A stretch of DNA of 8,172 bases from Clostridia bacterium (GCA_026418215.1 JAOABT010000580.1:1-8172); one strand, 5' to 3'. Shown: positions 1-6,281, counted from the first letter of the stretch. Numbers and translations: made by a program. The notes: generated by a model from the sequence alone, not told the origin.

Positions 1-211
1 CGATTGGAATAATACCAAAAATACCGAGCGGGAGAATAAGTCCCAGCAGGGATGCCAATATAATACCCAGCACCTTTTCGTTATTGAGCTCCTTAACCGT
101 ATGCTCCTTACCCATAAGACCACGGAAGATGACATAACCTATAAGACAGCCTATTGCAACCTGCAAAACCTCAAGGATCAGACTCTTGCCTATTTCCAAT
201 ACCAGTTCCAT
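1..211 (-). CDS. N-terminal part of a DUF318/ArsP-like predicted permease (3' end outside window)
   Basis: Seventy codons are visible from an ATG at 211; the gene runs off the low-coordinate edge. An AAGGAG ribosome binding site (220-225) sits 8 bases upstream of the ATG. The peptide begins MELVLEIGKSLILEVLQVAI and has a first hydrophobic segment at about residues 10-31, a short polar cytoplasmic-looking stretch (33-46), and a second hydrophobic segment from about 47 onward. The second segment contains PLGIFGIIPI (61-70). This layout, with a Pro-Leu-x-x-x-Gly-x-Ile-Pro loop in a helix, matches the N-terminal half of the DUF318/ArsP permease family, in which the corresponding loop is often PLCSCGVIP. 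Here the cysteines of that loop are replaced, so arsenic or metal transport should not be assumed. It has its own candidate promoter and lies 148 bases beyond the M42 gene cluster. The family call rests on a fragment and could be wrong, but an integral membrane protein is very likely. Confidence 0.6.
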   Translation of the reverse strand, partial: MELVLEIGKSLILEVLQVAIGCLIGYVIFRGLMGKEHTVKELNNEKVLGIILASLLGLILPLGIFGIIPI

Positions 212-271
212 TCTGATGTCTCCTTATCATTGAATAAATTGGCATCAAAAAACCTTCTGCCAAACCCTGAT

Positions 272-286
272 ATCATTTTAAATGAT
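272..286. promoter_or_regulatory. 7-1-7 palindrome overlapping the permease -10 box, possible operator
   Basis: ATCATTT (272-278), one base, then AAATGAT (280-286) form a perfect inverted repeat. It covers the whole candidate -10 box at 275-280. A repressor bound there would block polymerase. The 7-1-7 geometry is shared with Fur-family boxes, but the bases are not the usual TGATAAT/ATTATCA, so no regulator can be named. Confidence 0.35.
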
Positions 287-302
287 TTCTATCAGAAGTC
301 TA
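275..302 (-). promoter_or_regulatory. Candidate sigma-A promoter for the permease gene
   Basis: On the minus strand TAGACT (302-297, 4 of 6 matches to TTGACA) is followed after 16 bases by TAAAAT (280-275, 5 of 6 matches to TATAAT). Transcription would start near 268, leaving a leader of about 57 bases before the ATG at 211. The match is moderate and the region is AT-rich, so this is a candidate only. Confidence 0.35.
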
Positions 303-325
303 TATGGCAAAAGGTTTCAGGCAAG

Positions 326-344
326 AATATGCAACAATATGCAA
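326..344. repeat. Tandem repeat AATATGCAA, two copies
   Basis: AATATGCAA occurs at 326-334 and 336-344, a 10-base period, close to one helical turn. It lies just past the stop codon of the last M42 gene and upstream of the candidate permease promoter. It could be a paired protein binding site or a chance AT-rich repeat. Confidence 0.3.
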
Positions 345-359
345 AAACTTTGACTAATT

Positions 360-1337
360 CTACTTAATAAACGCACTAATCAGCGAAACTGCATTTTCAA
401 CGTCATTTAAATCCACCATCTCAGCAGTATCGTGGATGAATCGGGTTGGAATTGACACACCACCTGAGGGAATTCCCCCTGCCGTGATATGTATGCTCCC
501 GGCATCGGTTCCCCCATCCATCATGACTTCCAATTGATAAGGTATCTTGTTTTGCTCCGCCGCCTTGACCAGACGGTCCTTGACCTCGGGGTGTGCAATG
601 ACACTGCGATCCTTGATCTTGATGGTAGGGCCCTTCCCAAGCTTGACGGACATATGCTTGCACTTTGGTGTATCACCGGTGTCGCATACATCGATAGCAA
701 GCGCCATATCGGGAACAATTCCGAAAGCGGCCGTTTTTGCGCCACGCAAGCCCACTTCTTCCTGAGTGGTAAAGACATAATAGATTTCGTTATCAGTCTT
801 AGGCTGGCTTAATGCCACCTGAACCAGAATCGCGCATCCCACGCGGTCATCCAGACCTTTTGAGATGACCTTGCCGTGCTGTTCGATGGTATCCCCGACA
901 AAAACAGCCATATCACCGACCTTCACAAGCTTTTCGGCTTCTTCACGGGAACCGGCACCGATATCAATATACATGGTGTCGTGCTTGGCGTTCTTCATAT
1001 TATCAATACTTTCCTCATACCAGACGACGCCTACGATGCCGTTCTCAAACATGACGCGCTGACCGAGAATGATCATGGGAGGAAGCCCGCCTATGTTGCC
1101 GAATCTCAAAAAGCCTTTTTCATCAATGTATGAAATGATGACGCCTATTTCGTCCATATGGGCCGCAAGCATGATTTTCTTGCCGCTGCCCTTTTTTACG
1201 CAGATCAGGTTTCCCATGGTATCGGTACGCATCTCATCGACCTTGCCCTCAAGCATTTTTTGTATGACACCCGCAACCTTTTTTTCCGAGCCCGATGGGC
1301 CGAAGGTTTGAGTCAGAATCTTTATCATCTCCAGCAT
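360..1337 (-). CDS. M42 family metallo-aminopeptidase (third gene of the triplet)
   Basis: This encodes a 325-residue cytoplasmic peptidase of the M42 (TET/FrvX, glutamyl/leucyl aminopeptidase) family, which removes N-terminal residues from short peptides using a di-metal centre. The expected residues are all visible: H60 in AHMDE, bridging D163 in GLDDR, catalytic base E193 and ligand E194 in QEEVGLRGA, D216 in IDVCDTGD, and H302 in FIHDTAE. The GGTDAG substrate-site motif is at 275-280. An in-frame start 18 codons upstream is possible, but the ATG at 1337 is preferred. An AAGGAGG site (1346-1352) stands 8 bases before it, the family typically begins near this leucine-rich helix, and the longer version would overlap the preceding gene. 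The gene starts one base after the preceding stop, so translation is probably coupled. It ends in TAG with no obvious terminator hairpin beyond it. Confidence 0.93.
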   Translation of the reverse strand: MLEMIKILTQTFGPSGSEKKVAGVIQKMLEGKVDEMRTDTMGNLICVKKGSGKKIMLAAHMDEIGVIISYIDEKGFLRFGNIGGLPPMIILGQRVMFENGIVGVVWYEESIDNMKNAKHDTMYIDIGAGSREEAEKLVKVGDMAVFVGDTIEQHGKVISKGLDDRVGCAILVQVALSQPKTDNEIYYVFTTQEEVGLRGAKTAAFGIVPDMALAIDVCDTGDTPKCKHMSVKLGKGPTIKIKDRSVIAHPEVKDRLVKAAEQNKIPYQLEVMMDGGTDAGSIHITAGGIPSGGVSIPTRFIHDTAEMVDLNDVENAVSLISAFIK

Positions 1338-1338
1338 G

Positions 1339-2439
1339 TTACTTTCCTCCTTCTTGATGGTCCAGGAATATGGGCGCAGGCCCTTCGGCATAGCCTAAAG
1401 GTATTTTGCCCGATTGAAAATTAGGCAGCTCCTTCAACACAGCCTTCGCAAGCTTCAGCATATTTTCAAAATCCGATATATCCATCACCGAAACGGGTGT
1501 ATGAATATACCGGCAGGGAACAGCCATGACCGCTACCCTGACACCGGTTCCGTTCACCTGGATACGCCCTGCGTCGGTTCCGCCCGAAATGGTCTTTTTG
1601 AATTGGTAAGGAATCTTGGCCGCATTGCCTACCTGGGTGATAAAGCTTAAAAGGTCGCGGTCAATAATGGCCTGTCTGTCCATGACAGTCAGTGCGGGAC
1701 CCTTTCCGAGCCAGGTACACATGAGGTGCTCTTCTGCGCCCGATACATCGTAGCAGGTGGTTCCTTCAAGCACCAGCGCCACATCGGGCATAACCTTGAA
1801 TGCCGCTGTTTTAGCGCCTTTAAGGCCTACCTCTTCCTGAACGGTGAAGCAGCCGTAAACATCGCATTCATAGCTGCCTTTTAAGAGCTCCATCAGGACA
1901 GCACAGCCTGTGCGGTCATCGAGTGCTTTTGCCATAAGCTTGTTATCGCCAAACTCAACAGGCTCGTAAGCAAAGGCGGCAATATCACCGACTTCCACAT
2001 ATTCCTCTGCCTGATCCCTGTCCTTGGCGCCGATATCAAGGAGAAGCTGTTTCTTCGTGACCGATCCATTTCTTTCTGAGCTGCTTTGAAGATGAATGGG
2101 CTTAAAGCCGATAACGCCCGGAATACCCTTTTCGCCAATGCGAACCCTTTTGCCGACAAGAACCCTTGGCTCGATGCCGCCTACATTCTGGAATTTCAAA
2201 AGCCCATCGGAATTAATATGAGAAATCAAAAGGCCTACCTCGTCCATATGGGCGGAAAGCATGACCTTCGGTCCTTTTCCTTTTCCCTTTTTATAGGTAA
2301 TGAGATTACCCACGTTATCGATGTGATACTCATCCACATAATCCTTGACATGAGAGAGAATAAAATCTCTCACGGGTTTTTCGTTACCCGATACACCATC
2401 CAGGGTGGTGAGGTGTTTTAATATCTCCAGCAAATCCAT
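1339..2439 (-). CDS. M42 family metallo-aminopeptidase (second gene of the triplet)
   Basis: This is a 366-residue M42-family aminopeptidase. The metal-site residues are H64 (AHMDE), D174 (ALDDR), E202/E203 (QEEVGLKGA), E225 (LEGTT) and H313 (YIHT). Glu at the fourth position, where the two neighbours have Asp, is known in part of the family and is followed here by GTTCYDVSG. GGTDAG is present at 286-291, but the usual following His is Gln (GRIQ). The protein is 41 residues longer than its downstream neighbour, mostly a C-terminal tail (about 340-366) containing NFQSGKIPLGY and GPAPIFLDHQEGGK. The bases coding for that last EGGK also form the Shine-Dalgarno sequence of the next gene. The ATG at 2439 overlaps the TGA of the upstream gene by one base (TGATG), and a GGGAGGG site (2450-2456) lies 10 bases upstream. 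No signal peptide is present. Substrate preference cannot be read from the sequence. Confidence 0.93.
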   Translation of the reverse strand: MDLLEILKHLTTLDGVSGNEKPVRDFILSHVKDYVDEYHIDNVGNLITYKKGKGKGPKVMLSAHMDEVGLLISHINSDGLLKFQNVGGIEPRVLVGKRVRIGEKGIPGVIGFKPIHLQSSSERNGSVTKKQLLLDIGAKDRDQAEEYVEVGDIAAFAYEPVEFGDNKLMAKALDDRTGCAVLMELLKGSYECDVYGCFTVQEEVGLKGAKTAAFKVMPDVALVLEGTTCYDVSGAEEHLMCTWLGKGPALTVMDRQAIIDRDLLSFITQVGNAAKIPYQFKKTISGGTDAGRIQVNGTGVRVAVMAVPCRYIHTPVSVMDISDFENMLKLAKAVLKELPNFQSGKIPLGYAEGPAPIFLDHQEGGK

Positions 2440-3470
2440 CAGTCTCTCACCCTCCCTGCTATATAGCGTGCGGCCAAACGGCCTGTTGCCATGACATCGT
2501 CAAGGCTCACCATCTCCACCATGGTATGCATGTACTTTGAGGGTATGGAGAACAGGATAACCGGGATTCCCTCACGTGCAATCTGGTGTACAGCCGCTTC
2601 GGTGCCTGTATCTCCGGCCTCGGGATCGAGCTGGTAGGTTATTTTTTCACTTTTGGCCAGCTTAATGCAGGCCTTCGTATGCTTCGAGCTCAGAATAGGG
2701 CCCACTGCAATCGCAGTTCCCTTGCCTAAAGGGAAGGCCTCATCGCTCGGCGTGTCGGGCATATCGCCGTGGCAGACATCAATGACGATACCCAAATCAG
2801 CTTTAATATTGTAGGTTACGGCAAAAGCGCCTATTAAGCCCAATTCCTCCTGAACAGTGGCTACGATGTACACATCATCATCATGGCGAAGCTTCTGAAG
2901 CTCCTTCAATATTTCAATCATAGCCACGACGCCGCTGCGATTGTCCATACTTTTACCGGCTACACGGTTGTTCTTGAGCTCCTGCATGGGAAAACGGAAG
3001 GACACCATGTCTCCAACGGAAACCAACTCCTTGGCTTTTGGGCCGTCATAGCCTATATCAATACGCATGTCCTGCATTTTAACAGCCTTGTCGGCATCCT
3101 CGGGCGGTATAAGGTGAGGGGGTTTTGTACCAATGACACCGAACAAGTCCTTTTTCCCATGTACAATAACCTCTGTTGCCCCTAAAATTTTAGGGTCTAC
3201 GCCGCCTGCCGCTGAAAAATGAAGAAACCCGTGGTCGTCAACCTCGGTGACAATAAGACCAATTTCATCGTAATGGGCTGTAACAATGACGCTTCCGGGG
3301 TTTTTGCCCTGGCCGCGCTTGAGCCCGATTACGTTATAAAAAGCATCAATGCTGACCTCATCACAGTATTCACGAAGAAGATCCGCAACCATCTGGGTTG
3401 CTACATTTTCCCGCCCTGTGACCGCACTCATGCTGCTGAGCTTTTTTAAAAGCTCGCCGCATTCCATCAT
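2439..3470 (-). CDS. M42 family metallo-aminopeptidase (first gene of the triplet)
   Basis: This is a 343-residue member of the M42 (COG1363) peptidases and the first gene of the operon. The metal and catalytic residues are H66 (AHYDE), D176 (SMDNR), E208/E209 (QEELGLIGA), D231 (IDVCHGD) and H315 (YMHT). It is the most divergent of the three: the GGTDA motif near residue 289 reads GDTGTEA, and the ALDDR motif reads SMDNR, although the metal-binding Asp is kept. A GAGAGG-type site lies about 7 bases before the ATG at 3470; a second ATG follows at 3467 and cannot be excluded. An extended -10 promoter lies about 66 bases upstream. The stop codon TGA shares its A with the next ATG, so the next gene is probably translated by reinitiation. 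It is soluble, with no signal sequence, and should act on peptides in the cytoplasm. Confidence 0.92.
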   Translation of the reverse strand: MMECGELLKKLSSMSAVTGRENVATQMVADLLREYCDEVSIDAFYNVIGLKRGQGKNPGSVIVTAHYDEIGLIVTEVDDHGFLHFSAAGGVDPKILGATEVIVHGKKDLFGVIGTKPPHLIPPEDADKAVKMQDMRIDIGYDGPKAKELVSVGDMVSFRFPMQELKNNRVAGKSMDNRSGVVAMIEILKELQKLRHDDDVYIVATVQEELGLIGAFAVTYNIKADLGIVIDVCHGDMPDTPSDEAFPLGKGTAIAVGPILSSKHTKACIKLAKSEKITYQLDPEAGDTGTEAAVHQIAREGIPVILFSIPSKYMHTMVEMVSLDDVMATGRLAARYIAGRVRD

Positions 3471-3493
3471 GATAACACCTCTCTTTTGTCTCT

Positions 3494-3531
3494 CGGCAAG
3501 ATATGGATAAAAAATGAAATCAAACCTGCCG
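3494..3531 (-). promoter_or_regulatory. Possible 5' leader hairpin of the M42 operon
   Basis: On the minus strand CGGCAGG (3531-3525) can pair with CTTGCCG (3500-3494), giving seven pairs including one G-U, closing a loop of 24 bases. It would form at the very 5' end of the M42 transcript, before the ribosome binding site. No U-run follows, so it is not a terminator. It may stabilise the messenger, or be chance. Confidence 0.3.
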
Positions 3532-3535
3532 TTTT

Positions 3536-3544
3536 ATTATACCA
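3536..3544 (-). promoter_or_regulatory. Extended -10 promoter of the M42 peptidase operon
   Basis: The minus strand reads TGGTATAAT (3544-3536): a perfect -10 hexamer with the TGn extension. The -35 region is poor; the best match is ATTACA (3566-3561), 19 bases away across a run of eight T. Extended -10 promoters often tolerate a weak -35. Transcription would start near 3529, about 60 bases before the ATG at 3470. It separates the peptidase genes from the MoxR unit, although read-through remains possible. Confidence 0.65.
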
Positions 3545-3552
3545 TTCCTTAT

Positions 3553-3603
3553 AAAAAAAATGTAATATGAAGTCTGGGAGCGTTTTGAAGGGGACTTCCA
3601 AAA
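3553..3603 (-). terminator. Weak terminator-like region with two competing hairpins after the MoxR unit
   Basis: Two stems that exclude each other can form just past the stop codon at 3615. One pairs TTTT-G-GAAG with CTTC-AAAA (arms 3603-3595 and 3590-3583, one bulged G, 4-base loop). The other pairs GAAGTC (3598-3593) with GACTTC (3574-3569). A run of eight T on the minus strand (3560-3553) follows the second stem after 8 bases. The gap between stem and T-run is longer than in a canonical rho-independent terminator, so this is a tentative call. Confidence 0.3.
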
Positions 3604-3614
3604 TTTGAACATAA

Positions 3615-3977
3615 TTAGTTGTGAATGATCTTAAGGCCGTCAGAATTGAGGTCAATATCAAAGGTATAAAGAAGGCCGTAGGTTCCCTGGCAAGAAACGC
3701 AGCCTTTGACGTTCTCCTTATATTTTTCCTTGAGGTAAACCAGGAAGTTTTCGTATTCCTCGCCAATATAGACTCGGCAGCGGCTGTTGAAGCGTATGGT
3801 GACATTTCCTTCATCATCAGGCTCTGTGACCTGCGGATGGTCTTTCTCAAAGTCGTCGGTACTCCTCCAGTCCAACAGCGTACGAAGCGTGCTGTCCTTC
3901 CCCAGCATTTCTTTCATAAAGGCATTCTTCTTTATTTTAATAAATCCGCCCACGATATAGAATTTGAGATCAAACAT
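3615..3977 (-). CDS. Unrecognised 120-residue protein, third gene of the MoxR-VWA unit
   Basis: I do not recognise this family. The start at 3977 is well supported: AAGGAG (3987-3992) lies 9 bases upstream, inside the last codons of the VWA gene, and only 3 bases separate the two genes. The product is soluble and acidic to neutral, with no signal peptide or clear membrane helix. It begins with a strand-like segment (MFDLKFYIVGGFIKI), has an acidic middle (about 41-58, rich in Asp, Glu and Pro), a probable helix at about 73-89 rich in Tyr, Glu and Lys, and the only cysteines at 67, 93 and 96. The last two form a CVSC pair followed by QGTYG. The C-terminal part (TFDIDLNSDG) looks like strands. 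Its tight linkage to the ATPase and VWA protein suggests a third component, a substrate or an adaptor, but that is inference from position only. Confidence 0.75.
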   Translation of the reverse strand: MFDLKFYIVGGFIKIKKNAFMKEMLGKDSTLRTLLDWRSTDDFEKDHPQVTEPDDEGNVTIRFNSRCRVYIGEEYENFLVYLKEKYKENVKGCVSCQGTYGLLYTFDIDLNSDGLKIIHN

Positions 3978-3980
3978 ACG

Positions 3981-5117
3981 CTATAACTCCTTTTCAAAGA
4001 GAATGGACTCCCCGAACGGCAAGGGCTTTTTGACCTCCTTGGTTAAGACCCAAAGCACTTTCTGCCCGGCTTTTTCAGGCATGTTGCCGTCTCCATCAGT
4101 AAATAGAACCACCAACGGGATGCGCAGCTTTTCAGCCAGCTCAAATACGGGCCTGAAGTCTGTTCCTCCATTTTTTAAGCGGGCTTTGCTTCGGAGATAT
4201 CGGTCAATAGGCTCCGGCTCCGAGCATTGGGTATCGAAGCGGGTCACGCTGATAGCGGCTCCTGTGATGCGCTTGATACGCATCATTTCAGCAAAGAAAG
4301 CCTCGATGTCCTGTGTTGATATCGAACCGCTTTCATCGATGGCCAGCAGTGCCTTTAAGCCGATGCTGCGCTTGTTTCCAGGCATATTGTCATATCTTTT
4401 TGAGGCCTTCTTATAGGATTTGCGGACCAGCATGCGCCCGGTTCCCGACAGAAACCTTTTAAGCACATTGCGCCAGTTGACATGGCCTGCATGGAAATTC
4501 TCCTTAACAAAGCCTTCGAGGGCTGAAGGGATATTTCCATCCTCCGATGCGTCGGAAACCAGATCGGATATCATGCGCGTGACAGTCTCCCGATCCATCT
4601 CTGAATGATTGTCCTCATCAAAGCGCTCTGCCATCAGCTCATGACCTGATTTCAGAAGGACAGTCACCTTGTTGTTTCGGGAGATAAATTGAAGGCTGTC
4701 GCCCGCTTGCACAAGACTATCGTAATAGCTTTCAGCACTTTTGGAAGGCTCCAGAGTAAGCTTGATCTCACTCTGGATTTTCTGAACAGTGATATAGCTC
4801 TTAGGCAGCAAATGGGGATGAATGTGCTCGTTTACCGCCATATCGCAGGCTATGGCCCAAAGACTGGCATCCCTTCCCCCGCGGCGGAAGGGATGGAGCA
4901 GAATGAGATGCAGCAGCTCATGAATGAGCACGCCTATCGCCTCGTTCTCCCCAAGCGCCCCATACCAGGCCCCATTGTACAAGACCCGGGGATAGGGAGA
5001 GGTCAGGGTTTGGATTTGCTCGACCTGGCCGCTTTCGTGAAAAGTCAAGGACGAGGCCATGTGTCCATAGAAGGGCTGTTTCAACAGCAAGTGAATGACA
5101 GCGTCAGTAATATGCAT
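3981..5117 (-). CDS. DUF2201-type protein: zincin-like metallopeptidase domain plus VWA domain
   Basis: This 378-residue protein has two recognisable parts. The N-terminal region matches the DUF2201 putative metallopeptidase domain. It contains HELLHLILLH at 66-75 (HExxHxxxxH; H66, E67, H70, H75) and CDMAVNEHI at 91-99, the conserved Asp/Asn segment of the family. The C-terminal region (about 252-378) is a VWA-like domain with a complete MIDAS: DESGS (D261, S263, S265), T319 in NGGTD, and TDGDG (D341). A charged linker lies between. A predicted zinc peptidase fused to a metal-dependent adhesion fold usually pairs with a MoxR-type ATPase, and one lies 20 bases upstream here. AGGAGG sits 5 bases before the ATG at 5117. 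Whether the HExxH site cleaves anything is unknown. The protein should be cytoplasmic. No truncation or missing key residue is seen. Confidence 0.88.
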   Translation of the reverse strand: MHITDAVIHLLLKQPFYGHMASSLTFHESGQVEQIQTLTSPYPRVLYNGAWYGALGENEAIGVLIHELLHLILLHPFRRGGRDASLWAIACDMAVNEHIHPHLLPKSYITVQKIQSEIKLTLEPSKSAESYYDSLVQAGDSLQFISRNNKVTVLLKSGHELMAERFDEDNHSEMDRETVTRMISDLVSDASEDGNIPSALEGFVKENFHAGHVNWRNVLKRFLSGTGRMLVRKSYKKASKRYDNMPGNKRSIGLKALLAIDESGSISTQDIEAFFAEMMRIKRITGAAISVTRFDTQCSEPEPIDRYLRSKARLKNGGTDFRPVFELAEKLRIPLVVLFTDGDGNMPEKAGQKVLWVLTKEVKKPLPFGESILFEKEL

Positions 5118-5137
5118 GCCTGCCTCCTGCCTAAAGA

Positions 5138-6211
5138 TTAGAGCAGCATCTTAAGGATTTTGTCGGATGCTCGCTCAAAGGACGCCATTCCTTCGGTGAC
5201 ACGATCAAAATCATCAGAGCGTCTGGTGGCCAGATATTTAAAAAAGAAAAGCTGCAATTCGTCCGGCAGGCACTCCACAAAGGCATTCATATTGTTTAGC
5301 TGCGCCTCGTCCAGCGTAAAGGCAAGCACAACCTTTTTGATGACCAGACTTAGGATATCGAGGCGTTTGCTTTCGAGTATTTCCATCAAGAGAGGCCGAA
5401 CCTCTTCAAACTGGTTAAGAAGCTTTTGTGTGGAAGGCATTTTGAGCTCCTGATTCTTGAGAAAGCTGAAGAACGAGGAGGCCGACTGAGGGCCTACGAT
5501 ACCGGCAACCAAATCTCTCAGAAGCTTCTGATCCAACGTACAGTTGTTCATGATTTCCTGGATTTTCGTCCAGCCTCTCGGTGTCGGTGTTTTATTAAGC
5601 GAGGTATTATCGGCTGCGCCCTTCACCACCAAAAGCATGTCCGGATAAGCATTTAGAAAGGACAAAACCGCATCGTTGGGGTTGTTTGCCAGCGAATAGG
5701 CAATGTAGTCGTCGAGGTCTGCCGTAACCTCAATGGATATGAAACGGTCGAGCATGGCATCATCCAGGGCGTTGACCGTATAGTTCATGGTATCGGGATT
5801 CATGGTGACGCCTATCCTCCAGCCCTTGGCGAGGGAGTGGTTATTAATGCGTCTCTCCAGAAGAAGCGGGTATAAAACCGAGGTTGTGTCGCTTGGCACG
5901 CGATTGATTTCCTCTATGACGAGAATGCCCCTTTCAGGAAACAGGCCTTCCTTCACGGCCTGCTCGGTGGGAAGAAACTGTGGCGCGAGATAGCGTGTTA
6001 TGCCCTTCTCCCGGTCCTTATCGGGAAGACCCATAAAATCAGGGCCTTCCAGAGCGGCTGCATAGAGACCGATATAGCCGATGCCAAGCTCTTCGGTACA
6101 CTGACGGTATGCGGATGTTTTTCCGATTCCCCTTTCACTGATAAGGGCTACAACGCTTTCGGTGTGAAGGTAGAGTTCCTTAATGCACTTTTTGGCTTCG
6201 CTGATTCGCAT
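5138..6211 (-). CDS. MoxR-like AAA+ ATPase
   Basis: This is a 357-residue AAA+ ATPase of the MoxR/dynein-related group. The motifs are a P-loop at 25-32 (SERGIGKT, with K31 and T32), Walker B at 96-101 (ILVIEE), sensor 1 at N138 in TMNPD, LDRF at 154-157 carrying the Arg finger, and a sensor 2-like TPRGW at 210-214. Two details differ from the textbook pattern. The first Gly of the P-loop is Ser, and the first acid of Walker B is Glu100 rather than Asp. The C-terminal third is helical and lacks a second ATPase domain. A TTG 11 codons upstream is in frame, but the ATG at 6211 is chosen because GAGG (6217-6220) lies 5 bases before it and the TTG has no site. Such ATPases form hexamers that act on VWA partners. 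It is the first gene of a three-gene unit driven by a strong promoter at 6253-6281. Confidence 0.9.
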   Translation of the reverse strand: MRISEAKKCIKELYLHTESVVALISERGIGKTSAYRQCTEELGIGYIGLYAAALEGPDFMGLPDKDREKGITRYLAPQFLPTEQAVKEGLFPERGILVIEEINRVPSDTTSVLYPLLLERRINNHSLAKGWRIGVTMNPDTMNYTVNALDDAMLDRFISIEVTADLDDYIAYSLANNPNDAVLSFLNAYPDMLLVVKGAADNTSLNKTPTPRGWTKIQEIMNNCTLDQKLLRDLVAGIVGPQSASSFFSFLKNQELKMPSTQKLLNQFEEVRPLLMEILESKRLDILSLVIKKVVLAFTLDEAQLNNMNAFVECLPDELQLFFFKYLATRRSDDFDRVTEGMASFERASDKILKMLL

Positions 6212-6220
6212 AGAGACCTC

Positions 6221-6260
6221 ACTATAATGATAATTATTTAACAAGCAACTTCATTATAGT
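6221..6260. repeat. Perfect 10-base inverted repeat across the MoxR promoter
   Basis: ACTATAATGA (6221-6230) and TCATTATAGT (6251-6260) are exact reverse complements separated by 20 bases, so their centres are 30 bases apart, about three helical turns. The right arm contains the -10 box of the promoter and the left arm touches the GAGG ribosome binding site. The spacing suits two dimers or a looped repressor better than an RNA hairpin, because the transcript would start inside the interval. The left arm and its neighbour (6222-6236) match a PerR-like box (TTATAAT-n-ATTATAA) at 11 of 14 positions, which is not conclusive in AT-rich DNA. Confidence 0.6.
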
Positions 6261-6281
6261 GTTTTTGGATGGATTTGTAAA
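6253..6281 (-). promoter_or_regulatory. Strong sigma-A promoter of the MoxR-VWA unit
   Basis: On the minus strand TTTACA (6281-6276, 5 of 6 to TTGACA), a 17-base spacer and a perfect TATAAT (6258-6253) form the best promoter in the window. Transcription would start near 6246, with a leader of about 35 bases. The perfect -10 and optimal spacing point to high basal activity that a repressor bound to the flanking inverted repeat could control. Confidence 0.8.

Noticed and set aside
101..367. Plus-strand 88-residue open frame
   Set aside because: It lies antisense to the permease start and has no ribosome binding site; the minus-strand frame has an AAGGAG site and membrane-protein hydrophobicity.
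1338..1391. Longer N-terminus (18 extra residues) for the third M42 gene
   Set aside because: It would overlap the preceding gene and ignores the AAGGAGG site 8 bases before the ATG at 1337, where family members normally begin.
3467..3850. Minus-strand 127-residue open frame overlapping the 120-residue gene
   Set aside because: It is out of frame with the well-supported gene at 3615-3977, has no good start site, and crosses the promoter and leader of the M42 operon.
3621..3986. Plus-strand 121-residue open frame
   Set aside because: It is antisense to the 120-residue gene, which has a proper Shine-Dalgarno site and operon spacing; this frame has neither.
6212..6244. TTG start 11 codons upstream for the MoxR gene
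   Set aside because: There is no ribosome binding site before it, and it falls at about the predicted transcription start; the ATG at 6211 has GAGG 5 bases upstream.
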